From contig CAKQHH010000012.1 of the NCBI GenBank assembly GCA_934234035.1, positions 1 through 47,834 on the forward strand: 47,834 nucleotides of DNA, in the 5' to 3' direction. Source of the DNA: an uncultured Clostridia bacterium. GTDB lineage: Bacteria > Bacillota > Clostridia > Peptostreptococcales > Anaerovoracaceae. Shown one piece after another: positions 40,919 to 47,834 of this stretch. Under the pieces are notes generated by a model. That model was given only the letters and a program-made list of their open reading frames with translations, had not been told where the DNA came from and searched no databases. Made by a program: the position numbers and the translations under genes. Position 1 is the stretch's first letter. Each line of letters opens with the position of its first letter.

Positions 40919-43237
40919 ATGAAAACTCCTTTGCGGAAAAGAATTCCAAGAGAGCTCCGAGAAGAATTCGGGAAATATCTGGTGGTCTTGATTCTGATGA
41001 TTAGCACCATCGGGTTTGTATCCGGATTTCTCGTGGCAGACGGCAGTATGATTCAGGCCTACAATGAGGGTTTTGAGAAGTACAATATTGAAGACGGGAA
41101 TTTCCGCGTCAAGAAAGAACTCACCTCATCCCAGAAAAAAGATATCTCGGCCCATAATGTGACCCTGTATCAGAATTTCTACATCGAGCAAGCGGTGGAT
41201 AACGGAAGTACCCTGCGCTTTTTCAAAAACAGAAACGACGTCAACAAAGTCTGCCTGATGAAAGGAAGGATGCCGAAGGAATCCGATGAGATTGCCATCG
41301 ACCGAATGTATGCGGACAACAATCACATCTCAGTGGGCGATGTGCTGACAAGCGGCGGGAAGAAGTGGAAAGTAACCGGACTGGTGGCACTGTCGGACTA
41401 CAGCTGCCTGTTCCAGAACAACAATGACTCCATGTTCGATGCGGTGAAGTTCGGTGTTTCTGTGGTGACGCCGGAAGGCTTTGAAACATTAAATCAAGAT
41501 AAATTGCAATACAGCTATTCCTGGCAATACGATAAAGCGCCGAAGACGGAAAGGCAAGAGAAAAAGGTTTCCGAAAAGTTTATGGAAACTCTCGGAAAAG
41601 AGGTATCCCTGGAAGCCTTTGTCCCGCGATATCAGAACCAGGCCATCAACTTCACCGGGGACGACATGGGCAGCGACCGGGCAATGATAATCGTCCTTCT
41701 CTATATCATTATCGTCATCATGGCGTTTGTCTTTGGAGTCACCATCAGCAACACCATCCGCAAGGAAGCGGGCGTTATCGGAACGCTTCGGGCATCCGGA
41801 TATACAAAAAAAGAACTCATCCGGCATTACATGGCACTTCCGATTATCGTCACCCTGATTGGCGCAATTGTCGGTAATATTCTGGGATACACGGTAATGA
41901 AAAATGTATGTGCCTCCATGTATTACGGAAGCTATAGCCTTCCGACCTATGTGACGATATGGAATGCGGATGCCTTCTGGATGACCACCCTGGTGCCGAT
42001 TCTGATTATGCTGGTTATTAATTACGGCGTACTGTGTCATAAGCTCCGGCTGTCGCCGCTGAAATTCCTGCGTCGGGATTTATCCGGCAGAAAGCAAGCC
42101 AAAGCGCTTCCCCTCAGTCCTAAGCTTGGAATTTTTCACCGTTTCCGGCTGCGGGTTATTTTTCAGAACATGAGCAATTACGCTGTTCTGTTTGTCGGAA
42201 TCGTTTTTGCCAACCTACTTTTATTTTTCGGGCTGCTTTTACCCTCCACCCTCAATCATTATCAGCAGGAGATTAAAAGCAATATGCTCGCCAAATACCA
42301 ATACATGCTGGAGGTTCCGGTCCGTGCGGTAAGCGGCGATGATTCGGAGAATGTGCTGGAACTCCTTCAGTATTACATGGGGACGAAGACGTTAAATGAT
42401 GATGCGGAAGCATTCAGTGCCTATTCCCTGAACACGCTGCCGAGCAAGTACAAGACCGATGAAGTGCTTTTGTATGGAATTGAGAAAAACAGCAAGTACA
42501 TCGATGTGGATTTTGATGACAGCGGTGATGTCTACATTTCCGGAGCGTATGCGGAAAAATTTCAACTTGAGTCGGGTGACAAGATCACGCTGAAGGAGAA
42601 GTACGAAAAGAAGAAATATTCTTTTAAAGTCAAAGGGATCTACGATTACAGCGGTGCTCTCTGCGTGTTCATGCCGCAAAAGCAGCTGAACGATACCTTT
42701 GACCTGGGAAACCATTATTTCAGCGGCTATTTTTCCAATTCGAAAATCACCGACATCAACAAAAAATATATCGGCTCGGTGGTGGATCTGGAGGCGCTGA
42801 CCAAGGTTTCCCGGCAGCTGACGGTATCCATGGGCAGCATGATGAATCTGGTCAAAGGATTTGCTATTGGCATCTTCATCGTCTTGATTTACCTGCTCTC
42901 CAAGATCATCATCGAAAAGAACACGCAGTCCATTTCCATGGCGAAGATTCTGGGCTATACAAACGGTGAAATCGGAAAATTGTACATTTGGTCTACAACG
43001 ATTGTGGTGGTGATCTGTCTCCTGCTGAGCCTGCCCATTGAAAAAGCAATCATGGGCGTGGTGTTCCGGGAGATGATGCTCTCCAGCGTTTCCGGCTGGA
43101 TTGCGCTGTGGATCGATACAAAGATTTACGTGAAAATGTTTCTCATCGGGATCGGCACATATGCAATTGTATCCCTTCTTGAGTACCGCAGAATCCGTAG
43201 AATCCCTATGGATGAAGCCCTCAAAAATGCAGAATAG
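40919..43237 (+). CDS. FtsX-like ABC permease
   Basis: A 772-residue membrane protein with two FtsX domains. First helix near residues 20-40, a large extracellular domain (about 45-250), three helices (about 258-380, including RKEAGVIGTLRASGYTKKEL), a further helix near 425, a second extracellular domain (about 445-640) and a final three-helix block (about 645-760) with KNTQSISMAKILGYTNGEIG. The start at 40919 has AAGGAGG 9 nt upstream; the longer frame from 40898 overlaps the ATPase gene and lacks a site. Works with the preceding ATPase. Confidence 0.9.
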   Translation: MKTPLRKRIPRELREEFGKYLVVLILMISTIGFVSGFLVADGSMIQAYNEGFEKYNIEDGNFRVKKELTSSQKKDISAHNVTLYQNFYIEQAVDNGSTLRFFKNRNDVNKVCLMKGRMPKESDEIAIDRMYADNNHISVGDVLTSGGKKWKVTGLVALSDYSCLFQNNNDSMFDAVKFGVSVVTPEGFETLNQDKLQYSYSWQYDKAPKTERQEKKVSEKFMETLGKEVSLEAFVPRYQNQAINFTGDDMGSDRAMIIVLLYIIIVIMAFVFGVTISNTIRKEAGVIGTLRASGYTKKELIRHYMALPIIVTLIGAIVGNILGYTVMKNVCASMYYGSYSLPTYVTIWNADAFWMTTLVPILIMLVINYGVLCHKLRLSPLKFLRRDLSGRKQAKALPLSPKLGIFHRFRLRVIFQNMSNYAVLFVGIVFANLLLFFGLLLPSTLNHYQQEIKSNMLAKYQYMLEVPVRAVSGDDSENVLELLQYYMGTKTLNDDAEAFSAYSLNTLPSKYKTDEVLLYGIEKNSKYIDVDFDDSGDVYISGAYAEKFQLESGDKITLKEKYEKKKYSFKVKGIYDYSGALCVFMPQKQLNDTFDLGNHYFSGYFSNSKITDINKKYIGSVVDLEALTKVSRQLTVSMGSMMNLVKGFAIGIFIVLIYLLSKIIIEKNTQSISMAKILGYTNGEIGKLYIWSTTIVVVICLLLSLPIEKAIMGVVFREMMLSSVSGWIALWIDTKIYVKMFLIGIGTYAIVSLLEYRRIRRIPMDEALKNAE

Positions 43238-43261
43238 TCCGGAAGATTTTGCAGTCTCACA

Positions 43262-43303
43262 GAAAAAGCCGGCGGCGGAACAAAGTTTCCGCTGTCGGCT
43301 TTT
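43262..43303. terminator. bidirectional terminator after the ABC/FtsX operon
   Basis: AAAAGCCGGCGGCGGAA pairs with TTTCCGCTGTCGGCTTTT (two G-U pairs), 5-nt loop, between convergent genes. Confidence 0.85.
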
Positions 43304-43328
43304 CATCTCAATACCCCTTTCCAATCAT

Positions 43329-44000
43329 TTATTGATTGCAAACCGTCAATTCAAAGTGATTCCGGTTTGTTTTTATCAGACCTTCTTTTTGCAGCTTGGA
43401 TAATTCCGCGGACATTGCCGCGCGGTCGATGCAAAGGTAATCCGCCAGCTGCTGCCGATTAAAAGGAATATCGAAGCTCAAAGACGATTGCCGAACAGAC
43501 TCTGCGGACAGATACGACAGCAGTTTATCCCGAGTCGTACGCTTGCCCACATGGGTGATTTTGTCGTTGAAAATCAGCAGCTTATTTGCCAGTACACAAA
43601 CCAGATTTCGGATTAACTTCTGATGATGTCCGCAGGCCGCCGGACAGGAAACCAGAAGCCGCTGCACATTCAGAAAAAGAATCTCGCAATCCTCCTCCGC
43701 AATCACGCTGATATTCAGTATCGACCCCGGGCTTGCGGCATAGGGCTCACCAAAAAAATCTCCGACACAACACTTTGACAGAATATTCCGATGGCCCCAC
43801 AGATCTTCCTGAATCACCAGAACGCTGCCGGACACCACAAGTCCCATCACTTCCGTAGAATCTCCCGCTCTGAAAACATAGGAATTCCGTTTCTTGGAAA
43901 TCGTTGCGGCATTGACGCAGTGAAGTACGGACAGAATCTCGCCGTCCGAAAGTCCTTTGAAAAACGGACTGAATCTTAGAATCGGTAAGTACTTTTCCAA
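43329..44000 (-). CDS. Crp/Fnr family transcriptional regulator
   Basis: 223 residues: N-terminal cyclic-nucleotide-like sensor (about 15-120, with FRAGDSTEVMGLVVSGSVLV and GDFFGEPYAA) and a C-terminal HTH (about 165-220, with FNRQQLADYLCIDRAAMSAELSKL). Several cysteines are present but no clear Fnr-type N-terminal cluster, so an Fe-S sensor is uncertain. The start is TTG with AGGAGG 8 nt upstream. It is divergent from the ferredoxin gene, an arrangement frequent in Clostridia, so it probably controls that gene. Confidence 0.9.
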   Translation of the reverse strand: MEKYLPILRFSPFFKGLSDGEILSVLHCVNAATISKKRNSYVFRAGDSTEVMGLVVSGSVLVIQEDLWGHRNILSKCCVGDFFGEPYAASPGSILNISVIAEEDCEILFLNVQRLLVSCPAACGHHQKLIRNLVCVLANKLLIFNDKITHVGKRTTRDKLLSYLSAESVRQSSLSFDIPFNRQQLADYLCIDRAAMSAELSKLQKEGLIKTNRNHFELTVCNQ

Positions 44001-44101
44001 AAATTATTCCTCCTGTTGGAAATCAAACATACAAGTTATATCTATAATACTATAATTCAAACAGAAATAAACACGAAATGTAATGAACGGAGGTACTAAA
44101 A

Positions 44102-44698
44102 ATGATACGAAAGATTATTCGAATTGATAAAGAAAAATGCAATGGCTGCGGTGCGTGTGCCACCGCTTGTCACGAAGGTGCCATTGACATGATTGACGGA
44201 AAAGCCGAACTGGTGCGAGAGCATTTCTGCGACGGTCTGGGGGATTGTCTCCCGGAATGTCCTACCGGCGCCATTTCCTTTGAAGAGCGGGAAGCACCGG
44301 AATACGATGAAGAAGCCGTAAAAGCCGCTCAGATGCCAAAGCGTCCGAACTGGCCGGTGCAGATTAAGCTGGCGCCGATTAACGCACCGTATTTCGACGG
44401 CGCCAACCTTCTGATTGCCGCCGATTGCACAGCTTACGCGTATGCAAGCTTCCACCGGGATTTTATCCGGAACCGGGTGACATTAATCGGCTGTCCGAAG
44501 TTAGACCAGGTGGACTACAGTGAAAAACTGACGGCGATTATTCAAAGCAACAACATTCAAAGCGTCACCATCGTAAGAATGGAAGTTCCATGCTGCGGCG
44601 GTCTTGAGATGGCTGCAAAAAGAGCGCTTCAAAACAGTGGAAAATTCATTCCGTGGCAGGTTGTCACCATAAGCATTGACGGAAAAATCCTGGATTAA
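44102..44698 (+). CDS. 4Fe-4S ferredoxin-type protein, Crp/Fnr-linked
   Basis: A 198-residue soluble protein. The N-terminal ferredoxin part has a full cluster motif CNGCGACATAC (about 13-23) and a second, altered one, FCDGLGDCLPECPTGAI (about 43-59), where Leu stands at one usual Cys, normal for this family. The C-terminal half has CTAYAY, GCPKLD and PCCGGLEM cysteines that may bind another cluster. AACGGAGG precedes the ATG. Two TATAAT elements (44043 and 44051) lie in the divergent promoter region with the Crp/Fnr gene. Role is probably electron transfer under nitrosative or redox stress (inference). Confidence 0.88.
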   Translation: MIRKIIRIDKEKCNGCGACATACHEGAIDMIDGKAELVREHFCDGLGDCLPECPTGAISFEEREAPEYDEEAVKAAQMPKRPNWPVQIKLAPINAPYFDGANLLIAADCTAYAYASFHRDFIRNRVTLIGCPKLDQVDYSEKLTAIIQSNNIQSVTIVRMEVPCCGGLEMAAKRALQNSGKFIPWQVVTISIDGKILD

Positions 44699-44703
44699 CC
44701 GAA

Positions 44704-46053
44704 TCAGCGAGCACGCCGGAAACCAATAATTCTCGTATAGAAATACACAGCGGCCAGCAGGGAAATCATGTCCACCACCGGCTGAACCCACATAAGTCCG
44801 TACAGCGGAACCATGCGGTCGAACAGAAACAGCAGTGGAATGTCGAGTACGCCTTTTCGGAGAATGGAGCAGATCAGCGACGCCTTGATTTTACCCATCG
44901 CCTGGAACTGTATAATCATCGGATAATTAATCGCCACCATCGGCATGGCCACCACCATGCGTCTCAGGAATGCGGCTGCATAGTGTATCGTGTCCGCATC
45001 CTTGATGAAGATGGCGGCGATATTCGGAGCAAACGCTTCATAGACAATCAGACACAGTACGGAAAAGCCCACGGCAATCCCGCAGCCGTATTGAAATGCC
45101 CGCCTCTGCCGTTCTCGGTTGCCGGCCGCATAGTTGTACGCCAACAGCGGAAGCAGGCCGTTTGCCACGCCGATAGAAAAATACAGCGGCAGCTGATCGA
45201 TTTTCTTTGTGATGCCGAACCCCGCCACCGCCGCCGTGTCGTAGCCGGACACAAACTTCGTAATCGCCGCAACCGCAACCACCGTCAGCGCATACTGCAC
45301 TGCAGACGGAAACCCGATGGAGAGAAGCAGCCCGATGCGCTCTCGCGTATATCTCAAATGCGACGGAGAAACGGACAGCAGCGTCTTATTTTTACTGCTA
45401 AAAATATACGCAAGGAAAAACAAGGTTGTGGTAAGGTTTGAAATTGCGGTGGCAAGTCCGGCGCCGGCAGCCCCCATGTTCAGAAACTGGGGAAGCACGA
45501 AAAACGGATCCAGCAGGATATTCAAAAATCCTCCGGCGGATACCCCGAAGGAAGCGATTCCCGCGCTGCCCTCTCCGCGGATCAGATTCGCCAGCAGGAT
45601 GTTCAGAACCGTCCCCGGTCCGCCGATAATGACCGTCCACATCACGTAACAGCGCACCAATTCATATACTTCAGGTGTTGCTCCGCAGACCATCAGAATC
45701 GGTTTCATAAAAATAAATACGAGAAATGCAAACAGAACCGATGCCAACAGCCCAAACCAGAACGCGATGGATGATATCTGCGATGCCGTTCTATTCTCTT
45801 TTCTGCCCAACGCCTGTGCGAAGGTACTTGCGCCGCCCACGCCGAAAAGATTCGAGATTGCCGTGAGCATCAAAAAAATAGGGGCCGCCACCGCTACCGC
45901 TGCAGTCTGCGCCGGATCGTTCAAAAGCCCTACGAAATACGTGTCTGCCAAATTATATATGAGTGTTACCATTTGGCTTATGATTGCCGGTACAATCTGC
46001 TTTCTTACCGCAGCTCGTACCGGCATTCTTTCAAACAATTCTGTTTTATCCAT
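44704..46053 (-). CDS. MATE family efflux transporter
   Basis: Intact multidrug and toxin extrusion pump, 449 residues, about twelve membrane helices in two related halves. Visible MATE features: IVPAIISQMVTLIYNLADTY near residue 20, GVGGASTFAQALGRKE (about 70), GGFLNILLDPFF (about 175) and the second-half GFPSAVQYALTVVAVAAITK. Start at 46053 (MDKTELFERMPV) with an AAGAAG site is preferred over 46086. It is tail-to-tail with the ferredoxin gene, with only 5 nt between stops and no terminator seen. It follows the GNAT gene by 45 nt. Confidence 0.93.
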   Translation of the reverse strand: MDKTELFERMPVRAAVRKQIVPAIISQMVTLIYNLADTYFVGLLNDPAQTAAVAVAAPIFLMLTAISNLFGVGGASTFAQALGRKENRTASQISSIAFWFGLLASVLFAFLVFIFMKPILMVCGATPEVYELVRCYVMWTVIIGGPGTVLNILLANLIRGEGSAGIASFGVSAGGFLNILLDPFFVLPQFLNMGAAGAGLATAISNLTTTLFFLAYIFSSKNKTLLSVSPSHLRYTRERIGLLLSIGFPSAVQYALTVVAVAAITKFVSGYDTAAVAGFGITKKIDQLPLYFSIGVANGLLPLLAYNYAAGNRERQRRAFQYGCGIAVGFSVLCLIVYEAFAPNIAAIFIKDADTIHYAAAFLRRMVVAMPMVAINYPMIIQFQAMGKIKASLICSILRKGVLDIPLLFLFDRMVPLYGLMWVQPVVDMISLLAAVYFYTRIIGFRRAR

Positions 46054-46098
46054 TGATAATCTTCTTTCTGTTATTGTTTGTCGCACTTCTTGATTTCT

Positions 46099-46530
46099 TT
46101 AACGGTGTTTCTTATGCCATTCCAATGCGTATTCTTTTTCTTCGGTAGCCTCATCTAAGCCGCTATGCTGAATCTCAAATCCTTCTCTCCGGTAAAAGGC
46201 TATTGCCCGTGTGTTCTTTTGGTATACATTCAAGAACAGCTCATCTTTTTTGCCCTTTGCATAATCCAGCAGAGTTTTTCCTATCCCCTGTGACTGCATT
46301 TCATCCGAAACAAAAAGACCCTCAACATATGCATCGCTCAATCCTATAAAACCCTGTATTGCTCCATCATGCTCATACACGTACACCTCTGCCTGAAGAA
46401 GTGCTTCTTTTACTGATTCGAAATTGCTTTTCCAGTATTGTGTGGGGATAAAATCATGCGACTTTATATTTGTATCCAACCAGATATCAGCGACTTTATC
46501 TAAATCCGCTTCTCGTAATTCTCTGATCAT
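46099..46530 (-). CDS. GNAT family N-acetyltransferase
   Basis: A 143-residue acetyltransferase beginning MIRELREADLDKVADIWLDT. The acetyl-CoA binding segment is VEGLFVSDEMQSQGIGKTLL (about 70-89, with Q-x-x-G-I-G), followed by LNVYQKNTRAIAFYRREGFE, the usual GNAT ending. Similar to YjaB/YjdJ-like proteins. GGAGG lies 11 nt before the ATG, rather far. Probably co-transcribed with the MATE gene. Substrate unknown. Confidence 0.88.
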   Translation of the reverse strand: MIRELREADLDKVADIWLDTNIKSHDFIPTQYWKSNFESVKEALLQAEVYVYEHDGAIQGFIGLSDAYVEGLFVSDEMQSQGIGKTLLDYAKGKKDELFLNVYQKNTRAIAFYRREGFEIQHSGLDEATEEKEYALEWHKKHR

Positions 46531-46837
46531 TCCACGTATTCCTCCGTCAAAACGTTTTCTTTCTCCATTTAAGCCAAAGTATTAACGCTGCAAACAAAAT
46601 GGATAATCAAAGTATGTGATTGATTTCTCTACCATTTTGCCGTTATTTTTTCACCGAATCAACCGAAAACAATCCACTTCCAGTGTTTACGAACTCTGAT
46701 AAGGGCAAATACAAGGGCAAGAAAAATCCATAAAACAGTATAACACAAAATAAAAGTGACATGGTGAATTGATTGAACGATAAGGAGATTCGATACGATG
46801 AGAACAATATGCATTGACTTCACTTGCAGTTGAGAAA

Positions 46838-46867
46838 AGCAGGAACTCTTCAATGAAGTTTCCTGCT
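46838..46867 (-). terminator. terminator of the methyltransferase gene
   Basis: AGCAGGAA (46838-46845) pairs with TTCCTGCT (46860-46867) with an inner CTTC/GAAG stem; TTTTCTC follows on the minus strand. The interval 46531-46881 otherwise holds only a doubtful hydrophobic frame (about 46659-46814). Confidence 0.75.
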
Positions 46868-46881
46868 TATTCCTATTACTC

Positions 46882-47643
46882 TTAATTTTTTTCGCCAATC
46901 AATAATAACCATCTATGATCAAACATAATTTGAGACTCTTTCTTATATGGTGAAAAACCGGTTTTACTACCGCCTGCCAGTTCAGCTTTCATCAAATTGG
47001 TTATCTCTTTTTGTACGTCTTCCGGCGTATCTGTCAGTTCCATCCAGCTTTTCAGATTCACCGACACCAGTGTGGTTTCTTCGCATTGCAATGTAAAATC
47101 TTTTTCGAACAGTTTTTCAAATTCTTCCCTGCTGAGGATTCTGGTGTGTGACATATCGCGCATTTTCTCAATCTTATCATCCGTTGTACGCAAAGACTCT
47201 TCGGCAGCTTCCATATCCCAGACCACCAGTTTTCCCCCTTTTTTCAGGACACGGTTCATCTCTCCAAAAGGTTTCTTAGGATTGTCAAAATGGTGGAAAG
47301 AAAGCCTTGTGACCACCAGATCAAATGTTTCAGAGTCGTATGGAAGTTCTTCTGCATTCCCTGTTTGAAAATAAATGTTGTTTATCTGGTTTTCGCCGGC
47401 AAGTCGTTTCCCCTGTGCCAACATTTCTTCAGTCAGATCCAGGCAGGTAATGTCCTTTACGAAAGGAGCCAGTGCCCTGCCGCAAATACAAGTTCCTGCC
47501 GCCACCTCCAGGGCATGTTCTGTTCCTTTTGCTCCAATTCGTTTAATCAGGTAATCGGTATATTCTATTTTTGACATATGATAAGCAGCAAACTTTGCAG
47601 CCTGTTTTTTGAACGAATTTTTGACTGTATCATTGTGATTCAT
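46882..47643 (-). CDS. class I SAM-dependent methyltransferase (UbiE/MenG-like)
   Basis: A 253-residue soluble methyltransferase. SAM-binding motif I is ALEVAAGTCICGRALAPF (about 44-61), motif II DLTEEML (about 69) and the later NAEELPYDSETFDLVVTRLSFHHF (about 95-118), then RVLKKGGKLVVWDM. The motif I cysteine-rich variant AGTCICG is a little unusual but occurs in this group. AGGAAG precedes the ATG at 47643; the longer frame to 47682 lacks a site. Substrate is unknown. Confidence 0.88.
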   Translation of the reverse strand: MNHNDTVKNSFKKQAAKFAAYHMSKIEYTDYLIKRIGAKGTEHALEVAAGTCICGRALAPFVKDITCLDLTEEMLAQGKRLAGENQINNIYFQTGNAEELPYDSETFDLVVTRLSFHHFDNPKKPFGEMNRVLKKGGKLVVWDMEAAEESLRTTDDKIEKMRDMSHTRILSREEFEKLFEKDFTLQCEETTLVSVNLKSWMELTDTPEDVQKEITNLMKAELAGGSKTGFSPYKKESQIMFDHRWLLLIGEKN

Positions 47644-47765
47644 AATTAACTTCCTACAATGCTGTCCCTTTCTTTGGAACAAATAAATGACTCATATCTG
47701 CACGTTCTAATTCAAGCAGTGAAATTTTTTGTCAATTCCACCAGCATATCCTGTCAGACTTGAAT

Positions 47766-47834
47766 TTACCTAATAATCTTTTCAAACCGAAACATTCCGT
47801 CCGGAAACTGCTCGTCCTGCTTTTCAGCATTCAT
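47766..47834 (-). CDS. partial reading frame at the right edge
   Basis: The last 22 codons of an open minus-strand frame, ending QFPDGMFRFEKIIR and a TAA at 47768-47766. An ATG happens to fall on the window edge, so it may be the C-terminus of a gene continuing outside. No family can be assigned. Confidence 0.4.
   Translation of the reverse strand: MNAEKQDEQFPDGMFRFEKIIR

Noticed and set aside
46659..46898. 79-codon hydrophobic minus-strand frame
   Set aside because: It runs through the methyltransferase terminator and overlaps that gene's end; an internal ATG at 46814 gives a 51-residue hydrophobic peptide but has no convincing ribosome site. Not supported.
1..47834. CRISPR arrays, tRNA or rRNA genes, complete insertion sequences, phage genes
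   Set aside because: None seen: no regular repeat-spacer units, no tRNA cloverleaf with CCA-like end, no transposase or integrase frame.

Overview
The window comes from a low-to-mid-GC Clostridia-type Firmicute. It is most likely a strict anaerobe that ferments amino acids or butyrate, perhaps in or near Anaerovoracaceae/Eubacteriales Family XIII; that placement is an inference and weak. Support: the rpmF-tmcAL-coaD-rsmD-recG-asp23-rpmB order, strong AGGAGG ribosome sites with some TTG/GTG starts, oxygen-sensitive Fe-S enzymes (double-cubane reductase with activator, ferredoxin-type aldo/keto reductase), a butyryl/4-hydroxybutyrate-type CoA-transferase and an iron alcohol dehydrogenase.

Layout. 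1-6.2 kb: housekeeping block on the minus strand (L32, TmcAL, a coiled-coil protein, CoaD, RsmD, RecG, an Asp23-family protein, L28). 6.2-11.4 kb: two plus-strand envelope genes, a membrane-anchored PepD-like protein that appears to have lost its metal ligands, and a very large class A penicillin-binding protein. 11.4-14.1 kb: CoA-transferase, a relic of a surface-protein gene, and an Fe-S aldo/keto reductase. 14.1-14.87 kb: non-coding, with a degenerate repeat array and a short promoter-terminator unit. 14.87-21.1 kb: exopolysaccharide control operon (CpsB phosphatase, LCP, CpsC, CpsD kinase, a secreted Ig-like protein, a sugar 4,6-dehydratase) with a consensus promoter and a hairpin at the predicted transcript start, but no glycosyltransferases. 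21.2-26.1 kb: anaerobic redox genes (double-cubane reductase and activator, C_GCAxxG_C_C protein, class IV aminotransferase, iron alcohol dehydrogenase with a Rex-like operator). 26.3-32.7 kb: a regulator, a small unknown protein, a broken MATE gene, an F420-ligase-family protein, M18 aminopeptidase and a membrane-anchored MerR regulator. 32.8-43.2 kb: probable metal region, with a YbtPQ-like ABC pair, an AraC regulator, a P1B-type ATPase with a small membrane protein (ferrosome FezAB-like), and a divergent MacB/FtsX-type ABC system. 43.3-47.8 kb: Crp/Fnr regulator with a divergent ferredoxin, a MATE pump, an acetyltransferase and a methyltransferase.

The most interesting signal is in the metal region. 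A 16-bp palindrome of the form GTTAG-N6-CTAAC occurs at the promoters of three separate transcription units (the ABC pair, the small protein/P-type ATPase, and the ABC/FtsX genes). In one case it lies exactly between a TTGACA -35 and the -10. This points to one repressor, possibly DtxR-like, controlling an iron-storage-organelle-like locus together with two transport systems. Second-tier observations are the PepD pseudoenzyme, phased direct repeats before the aminopeptidase, a hairpin between the double-cubane reductase and its activator, and the hairpin repeat array at 14.3-14.6 kb. All calls rest on reading the sequence and on memory of protein families; no searches were run.
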